Of a stretch of DNA of 64,000 bases, positions 53,495 through 61,779 are shown in pieces (the first letter of the stretch is position 1; every line of letters begins with the position of its first letter). The stretch covers positions 1,126,033 through 1,190,032 of the forward strand of contig NZ_JAMXKF010000001.1 in NCBI RefSeq assembly GCF_024220585.1, given 5' to 3'. A program made the position numbers and the translations under genes. The stretch comes from Dyadobacter diqingensis. Lineage in GTDB: Bacteria > Bacteroidota > Bacteroidia > Cytophagales > Spirosomataceae. Below the pieces are notes generated by a model. It did no database searches. It was not told the DNA's origin and was given only the letters and a program-made list of their open reading frames with translations.

Positions 53495-54745
53495 ATGTAC
53501 AGCATGCATAAATTTCGGATTCTCGCCTTGTCAATTTTGTTTCTTGGAGGTATTTCGATTCAGGAAAAGGTTAAAGCTCAGCCGGGAGTTTCCATTTCCT
53601 TCCAGACATTTTATAATGAATTATCTCCTTACGGACGGTGGATCAATACTCCACAATATGGGTCGGTATGGACGCCGTATGCAGACCGGGATTTTCAACC
53701 CTATTCAACCAACGGTTATTGGGAAGTGACTGAATATGGTAACACCTGGGTTTCGGATTATGACTGGGGCTGGGCACCTTTTCACTACGGTCGCTGGTCT
53801 TATGATGACTACAACGGCTGGTTCTGGATTCCCGGTTATGAATGGGGGCCTGCCTGGGTTAACTGGCGCTCCGGAGGCGGTTATTACGGATGGGCTCCTC
53901 TGGGACCTGGCGTAAATATCAATGTATCCATCAATATACCCTCGTTCTGGTGGGTTTTTGTACCGCAGCAGTACATTAGTACCCGCGGCTGGCAAAGTTA
54001 CTGTGCACCACGAGGCAGATATAACAATATTTACAACCGTACCACGATCATCAACAATTACTATCGCAACGACAACCGCACCTATGTGTACGGTCCAAGA
54101 CGTGATGAAATTGAAAGAGTTACCAGACGTTCGGTAGTCGTTCGTGATATCGACCGCAACCGCAGAGGCGCCGTAGTGATCGACCATTCATCTGGCAGAG
54201 AGCATTCCTACGATGCTCCGGGTACTGGCAGAGATAGATATGATCGCCGCACACCGGTTGAAAACAATTCCAGAAACAGAACTTATGATTACCGTTCAAA
54301 CGACCGCCCATCGGTAGACAGAAGCAACCGTGTTCCTGACGCGAGAAATGATCGTGACGACAGATCGAACCAGCCCTATCGTTCCAATGAGCGTACTGCC
54401 CCCGACAGAGGGAACTCCTCGCCGGACAGAGGTTCACAGGATTTTAACCGTTCGAGAAATCAGGAGGCACCGGGCAACAATGATAACCGTGGAAACCGGA
54501 GTTATGAACAAGCCCGTCCTGCACCGAGTCCTGAGCAAAACCGCTCACGTTCCAGCGAGCCTTCCTACGACCGCGGACGTTCCCGTGACAATGGAAACCA
54601 AGGCCAGGAGCGGTCGAACAACGGACCATCCATTCGTTCTAATTCTTCCGAAAGAAATTCCGGTGAATCAAGAGGCGGCGGAAGATCTTACGAAAACGCC
54701 GGTGGTGGCGAAAGATCAGAACGCGGCGGTCGTTCACCAAGATAA
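53495..54745 (+). CDS. DUF6600-domain exported protein with disordered Arg/Asn/Ser-rich tail
   Basis: A 416-residue exported protein. A signal peptide (ILALSILFLGGISIQEKVKA) precedes an aromatic DUF6600 region (about 30-175) built on repeats of the type GRWINTPQYGSVW, GYWEVTEYGNTWVSDYDWGW, GRWSYDDYNGWFWIPGYEWG and GGGYYGWAPLGPG. Residues about 230-416 are a low-complexity, mostly charged tail rich in Arg, Asn, Asp and Ser (DRSNRVPDARNDRDDRSNQP). It is probably disordered. The next in-frame ATG at 53504 is an alternative start. The family's function is unknown; an envelope or stress role is speculative. A good terminator follows. Confidence 0.85.
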   Translation: MYSMHKFRILALSILFLGGISIQEKVKAQPGVSISFQTFYNELSPYGRWINTPQYGSVWTPYADRDFQPYSTNGYWEVTEYGNTWVSDYDWGWAPFHYGRWSYDDYNGWFWIPGYEWGPAWVNWRSGGGYYGWAPLGPGVNINVSINIPSFWWVFVPQQYISTRGWQSYCAPRGRYNNIYNRTTIINNYYRNDNRTYVYGPRRDEIERVTRRSVVVRDIDRNRRGAVVIDHSSGREHSYDAPGTGRDRYDRRTPVENNSRNRTYDYRSNDRPSVDRSNRVPDARNDRDDRSNQPYRSNERTAPDRGNSSPDRGSQDFNRSRNQEAPGNNDNRGNRSYEQARPAPSPEQNRSRSSEPSYDRGRSRDNGNQGQERSNNGPSIRSNSSERNSGESRGGGRSYENAGGGERSERGGRSPR

Positions 54746-54760
54746 TTTCCCGATTTAAAT

Positions 54761-54805
54761 AAAAAGCTCCTCAGCGAAATTTCAAATTTTACTGAGGAGC
54801 TTTTT
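54761..54805 (+). terminator. Terminator of the DUF6600 gene
   Basis: AAAAAGCTCCTCAG pairs with CTGAGGAGCTTTTT around a 17-base loop and is followed by T. It begins 15 bases past the stop. Confidence 0.8.
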
Positions 54806-54908
54806 TATGTATCGTTCTTTTTAAATTAATGCATTTCTTATTTGTTACGTTTTTGTTTAAATAGTCAAATTTTGAGGAAATGTAGTAATTTTAGCACACT
54901 TTAAACCT

Positions 54909-55943
54909 ATGAACGCTTTAATGGAAATCCAGTTTGATATCGACTTTAAAGAGAGTGCGCCAAAGTACATGCAAATTATCAAATCGTTGCTGTTGGCCAT
55001 TGGTAAAGGGAAGCTAAAAAGAGGAGATAAAATACCGTCTATCAACCAGTTAAGCGAAGAATATTTATTATCTCGTGATACGGTTGAGAAGGCGTATAAA
55101 CATCTGATCAAAGACGGCGTTTTGATATCCGTGCGTGGCAAAGGTTATTTTATCAACCGGGTTGATATTGAAACAACTTCGAGGATTTTGCTGGTTTTCA
55201 ATAAAATAAGTAATTATAAAAAACAGATCTATAATTCTTTCGTAGAAAATGTCGGTAGAAATGTGATTGTGGACCTTCACATACATCACTCCAACATCAA
55301 TATTTTCAACAATCTGATTAAAAACAGCATTGGCGAATATGATTACTATGTGATCATGCCGCATTTCTATGAAAATGAGGAAGAGGCTGTAAAAATATTA
55401 AAACTGATTCCGGCTGAAAAGCTGATTTTACTGGACAAAGACATTCTGGAATCGGGTCTTTCGAAACATTCATCGGTTTATCAAAACTTTGAAAAGGACA
55501 TTCTTCACGCCCTCAATGAAGCAATTGATTTGTTAAAAGTTTACAACAAACTGATCCTGATATTTCCTACGCTGATTCCTTATCCCAAAGAAATTATCAA
55601 AGGTTTCAGGCTTTTCTGCATCCAGCACCAGTTTGATCACGAGATCATTTATGAAACCGATGAAAACATTGTGGTTCTGAAAGATGCGGCCTATGTAATT
55701 ATTGAGGAAACTGACCTGGTAAACCTCATCAAAAAATGCAATGAGCAGGAACTGGTGGTGGGCAAAGACGTGGGCATTATTTCTTACAATGAAACACCTT
55801 TGAAGGAGATTTTGCTCGATGGTATCACCACCATTTCAACAGATCACGAGCAAATGGGAAAATCTGCCGCCAGGCTGGTGATGCAGAATAAAACCGAAAG
55901 CATCAAAAATCCGTTTACACTGATCAGACGGAAGTCGTTATAA
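54909..55943 (+). CDS. GntR-family transcriptional regulator with LacI-like sensor domain
   Basis: A 344-residue regulator. The N-terminal winged helix of GntR type covers about residues 12-80 (PKYMQIIKSLLLAIGKGKLK followed by RGDKIPSINQLSEEYLLSRD and VEKAYKHLIKDGVLISVRGK). The rest resembles a periplasmic-binding-protein fold (SRILLVFNKISNYKKQIYNS, then YVIMPHFYENEEEA, and VGIISYNETPLKEILLDGIT with TISTDHEQMGKSAARLV). This GntR plus LacI-sensor form is common in Bacteroidota sugar loci. Position beside rhaI and rhaEW suggests a rhamnose-pathway regulator. It is convergent with rhaI. A second ATG at 54921 is an equally good start. Confidence 0.9.
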   Translation: MNALMEIQFDIDFKESAPKYMQIIKSLLLAIGKGKLKRGDKIPSINQLSEEYLLSRDTVEKAYKHLIKDGVLISVRGKGYFINRVDIETTSRILLVFNKISNYKKQIYNSFVENVGRNVIVDLHIHHSNINIFNNLIKNSIGEYDYYVIMPHFYENEEEAVKILKLIPAEKLILLDKDILESGLSKHSSVYQNFEKDILHALNEAIDLLKVYNKLILIFPTLIPYPKEIIKGFRLFCIQHQFDHEIIYETDENIVVLKDAAYVIIEETDLVNLIKKCNEQELVVGKDVGIISYNETPLKEILLDGITTISTDHEQMGKSAARLVMQNKTESIKNPFTLIRRKSL

Positions 55944-55949
55944 ACGAAG

Positions 55950-55978
55950 TTGCCATTCCGAAAAATCCGGAATGGCAA
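55950..55978. terminator. Bidirectional terminator between the regulator and rhaI
   Basis: TTGCCATTCCG pairs with CGGAATGGCAA around a seven-base loop, with T-rich flank on the plus strand. It lies between the convergent stops at 55943 and 56005. Confidence 0.75.
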
Positions 55979-56004
55979 TTTATTTTTCATATCCACTGCA
56001 AATT

Positions 56005-57288
56005 TTATAAGCCGGTTGCCACCGTTACAGTACCTCTCTCGCTAATCAGACTTTCTCTGATTTTAAGATCACGGAAAAGACCAATCGGGTCAAGAGAACC
56101 GCCGCTGTGCAGCATTGCTTCTCTTACCAAAGGACGCACATCCGTTCTGAAAGCATTTTGCAATAACTGCTGAGCCAACACAACATCATTGTTCTGACGG
56201 GCAATTTCCAGTTTTTTGCTATCCAGAATAAGCGCCTGTGCATACGACAGCAAGATCGCTTCCACAGACTGCATTAAATCTTCCAAAGGATCTTTCACGT
56301 TATGGCTTGCGTCGATCATCCAGGCAAATCCGTCGCTGCCTTTTCCGGCGCGTTTCATTCCCTCAACAAGCTCCACAAAAATCAGGAACAACATGTAAGG
56401 TCTGATGCTGCCTACGGTTAAATCATCATCTCCGTATTTGGAATCATTAAAATGGAAACCAGCCAAACGGCCTTCCATCATCAGGGTGGCAACAATTTGT
56501 TCGATATTGGCGTTTGGCAAATGATGTCCCAAATCGACCAGTACGTCCGCCTTCGGGCCCAGTTTGTTGCAGAACAGCAATGAACTACCCCAATCCTGGA
56601 TAACCGTCGAATAGAAATTCGGTTCGTAGGCTTTGTACTCCACAAAAACCTTCCAGTCGTCTGGAAGTGCTGCATAAATTTCCTGCAAAGATTCCAATGT
56701 GTTCTGAAAAGCCCGCACAAAATTTGACTGGCCTGGAAAACAAGAGCCATCCGAAAGCCAGATTGAAAGCGCCTTTGATCCTAGCTCCTTACCATATTTG
56801 ATTACTTCAATATTATGTTCAACGGCTTGCTTGCGCACCTTCGGATCCACGTGCGACAGAGAGCCATATTTATAGGATAACTCCTGGTTTTTCTGATCCT
56901 GAAAAGTGTTTGAGTTGACCGCATCAAATTTCAGATCCAGTGACGACGCCAGATCAATCATCGCATTGGCGTCACTTGGGATATCCCATGGAATGTGCAG
57001 AGAAATCGAACCGCTTGAACGGTTCAAAGCATGCAAAATCCCAACGTCTTCTATCTTTTCAACAAGAGATCCTGGCTCCCCCGCACCCGAAAAGCGCCCA
57101 AACCGGGTTCCGCCTGTTCCCAGCGCCCAGCTTGGTATCGCTACCTGAAACGCCTGCAAGGTTTTGACGATCGCATGGGCATCGATACCCTGCTCGCCCA
57201 GCTGCTCTTTAAGGAAAATAAATTGGTTGTTATGTTTCCCAAGCAAACCTTCATTATGCTGGTCTATCCGATATTGTTCTATTCTCAT
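56005..57288 (-). CDS. rhaI: L-rhamnose isomerase (RhaI, Pseudomonas stutzeri type)
   Basis: A 427-residue TIM-barrel aldose-ketose isomerase that converts L-rhamnose to L-rhamnulose. It belongs to the metal-dependent P. stutzeri-type family and not to E. coli RhaA; length is close to 430. Metal ligands are seen in WKVFVEYKAYEP (Glu), DVLVDLGHHLPNAN (Asp, His) and GFHFNDSKYGDDDL (His, Asp). GTRFGRFSGAGEP is an early active-site loop. It lies downstream of rhaEW on the same strand. A strong hairpin in the 156-base gap suggests partial or separate transcription. Confidence 0.93.
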   Translation of the reverse strand: MRIEQYRIDQHNEGLLGKHNNQFIFLKEQLGEQGIDAHAIVKTLQAFQVAIPSWALGTGGTRFGRFSGAGEPGSLVEKIEDVGILHALNRSSGSISLHIPWDIPSDANAMIDLASSLDLKFDAVNSNTFQDQKNQELSYKYGSLSHVDPKVRKQAVEHNIEVIKYGKELGSKALSIWLSDGSCFPGQSNFVRAFQNTLESLQEIYAALPDDWKVFVEYKAYEPNFYSTVIQDWGSSLLFCNKLGPKADVLVDLGHHLPNANIEQIVATLMMEGRLAGFHFNDSKYGDDDLTVGSIRPYMLFLIFVELVEGMKRAGKGSDGFAWMIDASHNVKDPLEDLMQSVEAILLSYAQALILDSKKLEIARQNNDVVLAQQLLQNAFRTDVRPLVREAMLHSGGSLDPIGLFRDLKIRESLISERGTVTVATGL

Positions 57289-57393
57289 TTTTTTAGCATT
57301 AGAGATTTTAAGATTCAGAGCAAAACCGACTGGAAAGTCGTTGCGCGTTATAAACCATCAACGCAGGTTTTACTCCTGTATTTTGTAAAAAAG

Positions 57394-57432
57394 AAGCTGT
57401 GCCAAAAGTAGAATTCACTTTTGGCACAGCTT
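57394..57432 (-). terminator. 16-bp-stem terminator between rhaEW and rhaI
   Basis: AAGCTGTGCCAAAAGT pairs perfectly with ACTTTTGGCACAGCTT around a seven-base loop. On the minus strand it is followed by CTTTTTT. It lies just past the rhaEW stop and upstream of rhaI. Confidence 0.8.
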
Positions 57433-57444
57433 TCGTTTTAAGTA

Positions 57445-59568
57445 CTAGCGAACAAATGCCGCTGGCACTCCACCATCAATGTTCAACACATTTCCGGTAC
57501 TTTTCCCTAACAATCCACCAACGAATACAAAAACCCCGTTTGCAATATCCTCTGTATGAATTTCAGCATTCAAAACGGTGCGTTTTGCATAATAAGCCGG
57601 CAATTCTTCAATTTTGATACCATAAGCTTTTGCACGACCGGCAGCCCATCCGCTTTCCCAGATCTTACTTCCGGAAATAACGGCATCAGGGTTCACAACA
57701 TTCACACGGATTTTATCCGGCCCTAATTCTGCCGCTAAAAGTCTGGTCATGTGCTGCTGAGCCGCTTTTGCCGTTCCGTATGCGACGTTATTTGGTCCTG
57801 AAACCAATCCGTTTTTACTTGCAATATTGATAATATCACCTCCTAATCCCTGCTGACGCATCACCGCCACAGACTCCTGAGATACCAGGAACTGGCCTTT
57901 TACCAAAACATCCTGCAAAATATCCCAGTCCTTGATCGTTGTTTCTGCCAAAGGTTTCGAAATCGAAAGCCCTGCGCAGTTTACCACGATATCAACACCG
58001 CCAAATTTCAGTTTTGTTGTATGTAAACCTTGTTTGATCTGGTCAACTTCCAATACGTTAGCGTTCGCTGTCGCTGAGAAATCCTTGCCAAATTTGGCAT
58101 CGAATTCGCTTTTTGTTTCAGCCAGAGATTTATCATCGATATCAGAAATGACCACACACGCGCCTTCTTCAAGGAATTTCTGCGCGATAGCCTTGCCAAT
58201 TCCACCCGATCCACCGGTTACGAAAGCCACTTTGCGGGAAAGTGATTTTTCTTTCGGCATACGCTGTAATTTGGCTTCTTCCAATAACCAGTATTCGATA
58301 TCAAAAGCTTCCTGCTCAGGCAAAGAAACGTAGGATGAAACCGCTTCCGCACCTTTCATTACGTTAATTGCGTTGGTATAGAATTCCGCTGCCACACGTG
58401 CCGTTTGTTTGTCTTTTGCAAAAGAGAACATACCCACGCCCGGATACAAAATAATAACCGGGTTCGGGTCACGAACTGCCGGACTGTTATCGTGTTTGCA
58501 ACGGTCATAATACGCCTGGTAATCGACACGGTATGCTTCAAATTGCGGACGGATAATGTCCAGAATTGCCTGAGCATCGCCGGTCAATGTTTCCAAAGAA
58601 AGATCCAAAACCAACGGACGGATTTTAGTACGCAGGAAGTGATCAGGGCAGCTTGTACCCAACGGAGCCAGCTTTCCAAGATCATTACTGTTGATGAATT
58701 CCAGAACGCGGGCATCATCCGTGAAGTGACCAACCATCGTCTGACGGTCAGAAGCTAGCCCTCTCAAATAAGGAGCCAACTGTCCGGCAACTTCCAAACG
58801 GCGATCGGCAGCCAGACTTTCCTGTTTTGCCCCACCGAAAACCGGACGTTTTTTGCCGTAGTTTTCTTCAAGATATGCGGATGCCTTTTCGATGACATCC
58901 AAAGTATTGATATAAGATTCGTAAGCTGTGTCACCCCAGGTAAACAAACCGTGTCCACCCAAAACGATTCCACGGATACCCGGGTTATCGGCAAGTGTTT
59001 TTTCCAGTTTAAGGCCCAGGTCAAAACCCGGACGCTGCCAAGGTACCCACGCCAGTTCGCCGTTGAACAATTCCTGCGTAATCGCCTCGCCTTCTTTCGA
59101 AGCAGCGATAGCAATAAGTGCGTCAGGGTGCAAGTGGTCGATATGTTTGAACGGCAACAAACCGTGCAAAGGCGTATCGATAGACGGAGCCTTTGATTTC
59201 AGGTCATAGATACAGTGATTGAAAAGCTCAACCATTTCATCTTCAAATTCGAGACCACGGTAAATATTTTTCAGAGCATGCAGACGATTTTGATAAAGAC
59301 CAGCCAATCCGCTTCTCTTCAAAGTACCGATGTCACCACCTGAACCTTTGATCCACATCACCTCAACATCGTTACCCGTCAACGGATCTTTCTCGATGGT
59401 TTTGCAGCTGGTATTACCTCCCGCATAGTTTGTAAGACGAAGGTCCGCTCCCAACAAATTAGAACGGTAAAGAAGTAATTCCACCTGGTCGTCACCTAAA
59501 GAAGCCGCTTTTTCTTCGTCCCAAAGATAACTCACGTACTTGTACTGCTCTGCTTTTAAAATGCTCAT
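57445..59568 (-). CDS. rhaEW: Bifunctional L-rhamnulose-1-phosphate aldolase / L-lactaldehyde dehydrogenase (RhaEW)
   Basis: A 707-residue fusion. Residues 1 to about 420 are a class II aldolase (TNYAGGNTSCKTIEKDP; zinc ligands in HIDHLHPDALIAIAASKEGE and VLGGHGLFTWGDTAYE). Residues about 445-707 are an SDR (KVAFVTGGSGGIGKAIAQKF, NCAGLSISKPLAETT, SKNGLVSG and the catalytic AYGTAKAA). The aldolase splits rhamnulose-1-phosphate into DHAP and L-lactaldehyde, and the SDR part oxidises the latter to lactate. This is the RhaEW form known from several phyla. No rhamnulokinase or rhamnose transporter of recognised type is encoded in the window. Confidence 0.93.
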   Translation of the reverse strand: MSILKAEQYKYVSYLWDEEKAASLGDDQVELLLYRSNLLGADLRLTNYAGGNTSCKTIEKDPLTGNDVEVMWIKGSGGDIGTLKRSGLAGLYQNRLHALKNIYRGLEFEDEMVELFNHCIYDLKSKAPSIDTPLHGLLPFKHIDHLHPDALIAIAASKEGEAITQELFNGELAWVPWQRPGFDLGLKLEKTLADNPGIRGIVLGGHGLFTWGDTAYESYINTLDVIEKASAYLEENYGKKRPVFGGAKQESLAADRRLEVAGQLAPYLRGLASDRQTMVGHFTDDARVLEFINSNDLGKLAPLGTSCPDHFLRTKIRPLVLDLSLETLTGDAQAILDIIRPQFEAYRVDYQAYYDRCKHDNSPAVRDPNPVIILYPGVGMFSFAKDKQTARVAAEFYTNAINVMKGAEAVSSYVSLPEQEAFDIEYWLLEEAKLQRMPKEKSLSRKVAFVTGGSGGIGKAIAQKFLEEGACVVISDIDDKSLAETKSEFDAKFGKDFSATANANVLEVDQIKQGLHTTKLKFGGVDIVVNCAGLSISKPLAETTIKDWDILQDVLVKGQFLVSQESVAVMRQQGLGGDIINIASKNGLVSGPNNVAYGTAKAAQQHMTRLLAAELGPDKIRVNVVNPDAVISGSKIWESGWAAGRAKAYGIKIEELPAYYAKRTVLNAEIHTEDIANGVFVFVGGLLGKSTGNVLNIDGGVPAAFVR

Positions 59569-59745
59569 ATTATTTTGTTTTTATAATCACTTTTTCGTTA
59601 AAACCGCTTAAAAATAATGGGTGAGTAAAATCAATTTATTTGACTTTTAATTACGATACAAGATTAGAAAACTTCGCTTTGGGTACCGTCCTGTGGTATC
59701 CTGCATACTAAAAAAATATAAGATAAATAAGTTATTTTTTAATTA

Positions 59746-59781
59746 AAACGGCCTGAGCAGAGATATCTACCCAGGCCGTTT
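59746..59781 (-). terminator. Terminator of the LRR protein pair
   Basis: AAACGGCCTG pairs with CAGGCCGTTT around a short internal loop. On the minus strand it is followed by TTAATTAAAAAATAAC. It lies 24 bases past the stop at 59805. Confidence 0.65.
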
Positions 59782-59804
59782 GGCAAGAAAGTATATTTAA
59801 CCTG

Positions 59805-61748
59805 TTAATTTTGAATGACTATTTTCCTCGTTTCTTCCCCTACTTTGATTAAATAAAGTCCGTTTAAAAGTTTATCCGTCCGAACTGGTTGCGCGGGATT
59901 TACCTTTTGTTCCAGCACAACCCTGCCCGCAGCATTCCTGATTTCAACGGCCTCTTCCCTATCCAGTCCTGAAACAAAAAACTCGTTTTTTGCAGGATTT
60001 GGATAAACGCTCAGTTTTGTTTTGTCCTGTTTTACCGTAATGATGCGGGAGTATTCCGATTTCCCGTCCCAATCCAGTTGTTTCAGGCGATAGTAGGTAT
60101 TGAAATAAGGTTTTGAATCCAAAAAAGTATAGGTTTTTTCTCCCAAATTATCCCCCAGTCCATCCACGAAACCAATACTTTCAAATGTTTTCGCATCGGC
60201 ACTTCGTTCAATCTGGAAACCTTTGTTGTTGGTTTCTGAGGTGGTTTTCCAGGTGAGGAGGTTTCCTTCTGAGCTGGTTTTTCCTGAAAATGAGGTTAGG
60301 GTGACGGGTAGGGCGGTAAAGTTAAAATTATTACTTGTTAGTGTTAGACCCGTTGCCACACTGTTACTAACCCGAACACTATAAAGCCCGACACCTGTCG
60401 TAGTAAATTCTTTGTTCCCCGTATTTGTAGCTACTATGCTCCCATTTTTGTACCAAAAGTATGTGTTATTACTCAGGGTACCTCCCGCCTCTACGGAAAG
60501 AACAACATTTCCTGATGACAATGTTGCTGAGGGAGTTATATTGATGGAACCTTGCCACGCATAGAATCTCAAGCGACTTAAATTGTCCTCAACTCCACTA
60601 AACGTAAACATGTTCAATCCTATGCTCAAAGAATTGGCAGGCAAACCTGTCAGATCCGGAATTGTACCACTAAGTTTATTAAAATCTAAATAGCCGTTTC
60701 TTAGCTTAGTTAAATTACGTAATTCAATGGGAATACTCCCCGTAAGCGAATTTGAAGTCAAGTTGAACTCTGTTAGATTGGTAAAATTGCCGAGTTGGGC
60801 AGGGATTGATCCTGTCAGCAAATTTGAACCTAAATCTAACCTGGTTAAGTTGACTAACTCTCCAAGCTCAGCAGGGATACTTCCCGTAAGTTGATTACTG
60901 CTTAAATCCAAAACATTCAAGTGAATCAAATTCCCCAATTCAACAGGAATGGTTCCTGAAATTCGAGTCTTTGATATGATTATAGACTGAATATCAATTA
61001 GATTAGCTATCTCAATGGGTATAGGACCTACCAGATTATAGTTGCCGGTTAAATCTAATAATTCCAAATTGGTAAGGTTGCCAATTTCAACCGGTATATT
61101 TCCAGTTATACCAGCCCGCTGCATTTTAAAAGTTTTCAATTTTACAAAATCGCCAAAGAATGCGGGTATATTTCCGGCATTTCCTGAGCCACTCATACCC
61201 GTCGCATCAAAAACTGAAAGATCTAAATGCTCCAGATTTAACAAATTCTTAAATTCATCAGGAATTGGCCAGTAAGGAGTTATTGAGAGGTATTTTAGTT
61301 TCGTCAAATTACCCAGTACTTCCAAATTGGTACTATTAAAATAATTCCCTCCCAGATTCAGGTATTCCAGTTTTTTTAGATTTCCAAATTCAACAGGTAT
61401 ACTATTGTTTAAACCACCACCATATTCGATACTACCTACACCGGCAAGATCCAGATAAATTAACTCGGTTAAATTTCCTATTTCGCTGGGCACATAACCC
61501 GTCAATCCATTCTGAGAGAGCTTTATTTCTGTCACTCTATCCCCCGCGGGATTGCAACTGACACCATACCAGCTGCAAGGACTTTCGCCAGGCCCTCCCG
61601 AAGGATTCCACCCGGTATTATTTCTCCAATTATTTCCGTCTGTTGCGGTATAAAAAGCCAATAGGGCCAATCGATCGCCTTCGAGTGTTTGCGCAAAACT
61701 TACATTGATAGAAGACAAAATAGCAAAAATCAAATAATACCGTTTCAT
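59805..61748 (-). CDS. Secreted leucine-rich-repeat protein with type IX secretion sorting domain (copy B)
   Basis: A 647-residue exported protein. The signal peptide (YYLIFAILSSINVSFAQ) is followed by a plant-type LRR N-cap (DRLALLAFYTATDGNNW, PCSWYGVSC). About a dozen 24-residue LRRs of the GxIPxExGNLxxLxxLDLxxN kind follow (about 70-390, for example ELGNLIHLNVLDLSSNQLTG). Then come an Ig-like module (about 395-475), a linker (LPVTLTSFSGKTSSEGNLLT) and a type A C-terminal sorting domain (LSVYPNPAKNEFFVSGL, ending LYLIKVGEETRKIVIQN). It should cross the outer membrane by type IX secretion and bind ligands at the cell surface. It follows its paralog by 31 bases. Confidence 0.92.
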   Translation of the reverse strand: MKRYYLIFAILSSINVSFAQTLEGDRLALLAFYTATDGNNWRNNTGWNPSGGPGESPCSWYGVSCNPAGDRVTEIKLSQNGLTGYVPSEIGNLTELIYLDLAGVGSIEYGGGLNNSIPVEFGNLKKLEYLNLGGNYFNSTNLEVLGNLTKLKYLSITPYWPIPDEFKNLLNLEHLDLSVFDATGMSGSGNAGNIPAFFGDFVKLKTFKMQRAGITGNIPVEIGNLTNLELLDLTGNYNLVGPIPIEIANLIDIQSIIISKTRISGTIPVELGNLIHLNVLDLSSNQLTGSIPAELGELVNLTRLDLGSNLLTGSIPAQLGNFTNLTEFNLTSNSLTGSIPIELRNLTKLRNGYLDFNKLSGTIPDLTGLPANSLSIGLNMFTFSGVEDNLSRLRFYAWQGSINITPSATLSSGNVVLSVEAGGTLSNNTYFWYKNGSIVATNTGNKEFTTTGVGLYSVRVSNSVATGLTLTSNNFNFTALPVTLTSFSGKTSSEGNLLTWKTTSETNNKGFQIERSADAKTFESIGFVDGLGDNLGEKTYTFLDSKPYFNTYYRLKQLDWDGKSEYSRIITVKQDKTKLSVYPNPAKNEFFVSGLDREEAVEIRNAAGRVVLEQKVNPAQPVRTDKLLNGLYLIKVGEETRKIVIQN

Positions 61749-61779
61749 AGTGTTTTGGCAAATGTTATTTAAATATTAC

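Noticed and set aside
53705-54187. 160-codon minus-strand frame opposite the DUF6600 gene
   Set aside because: It arises from the biased codons of the repeat-rich gene on the other strand and has no leader or family features.
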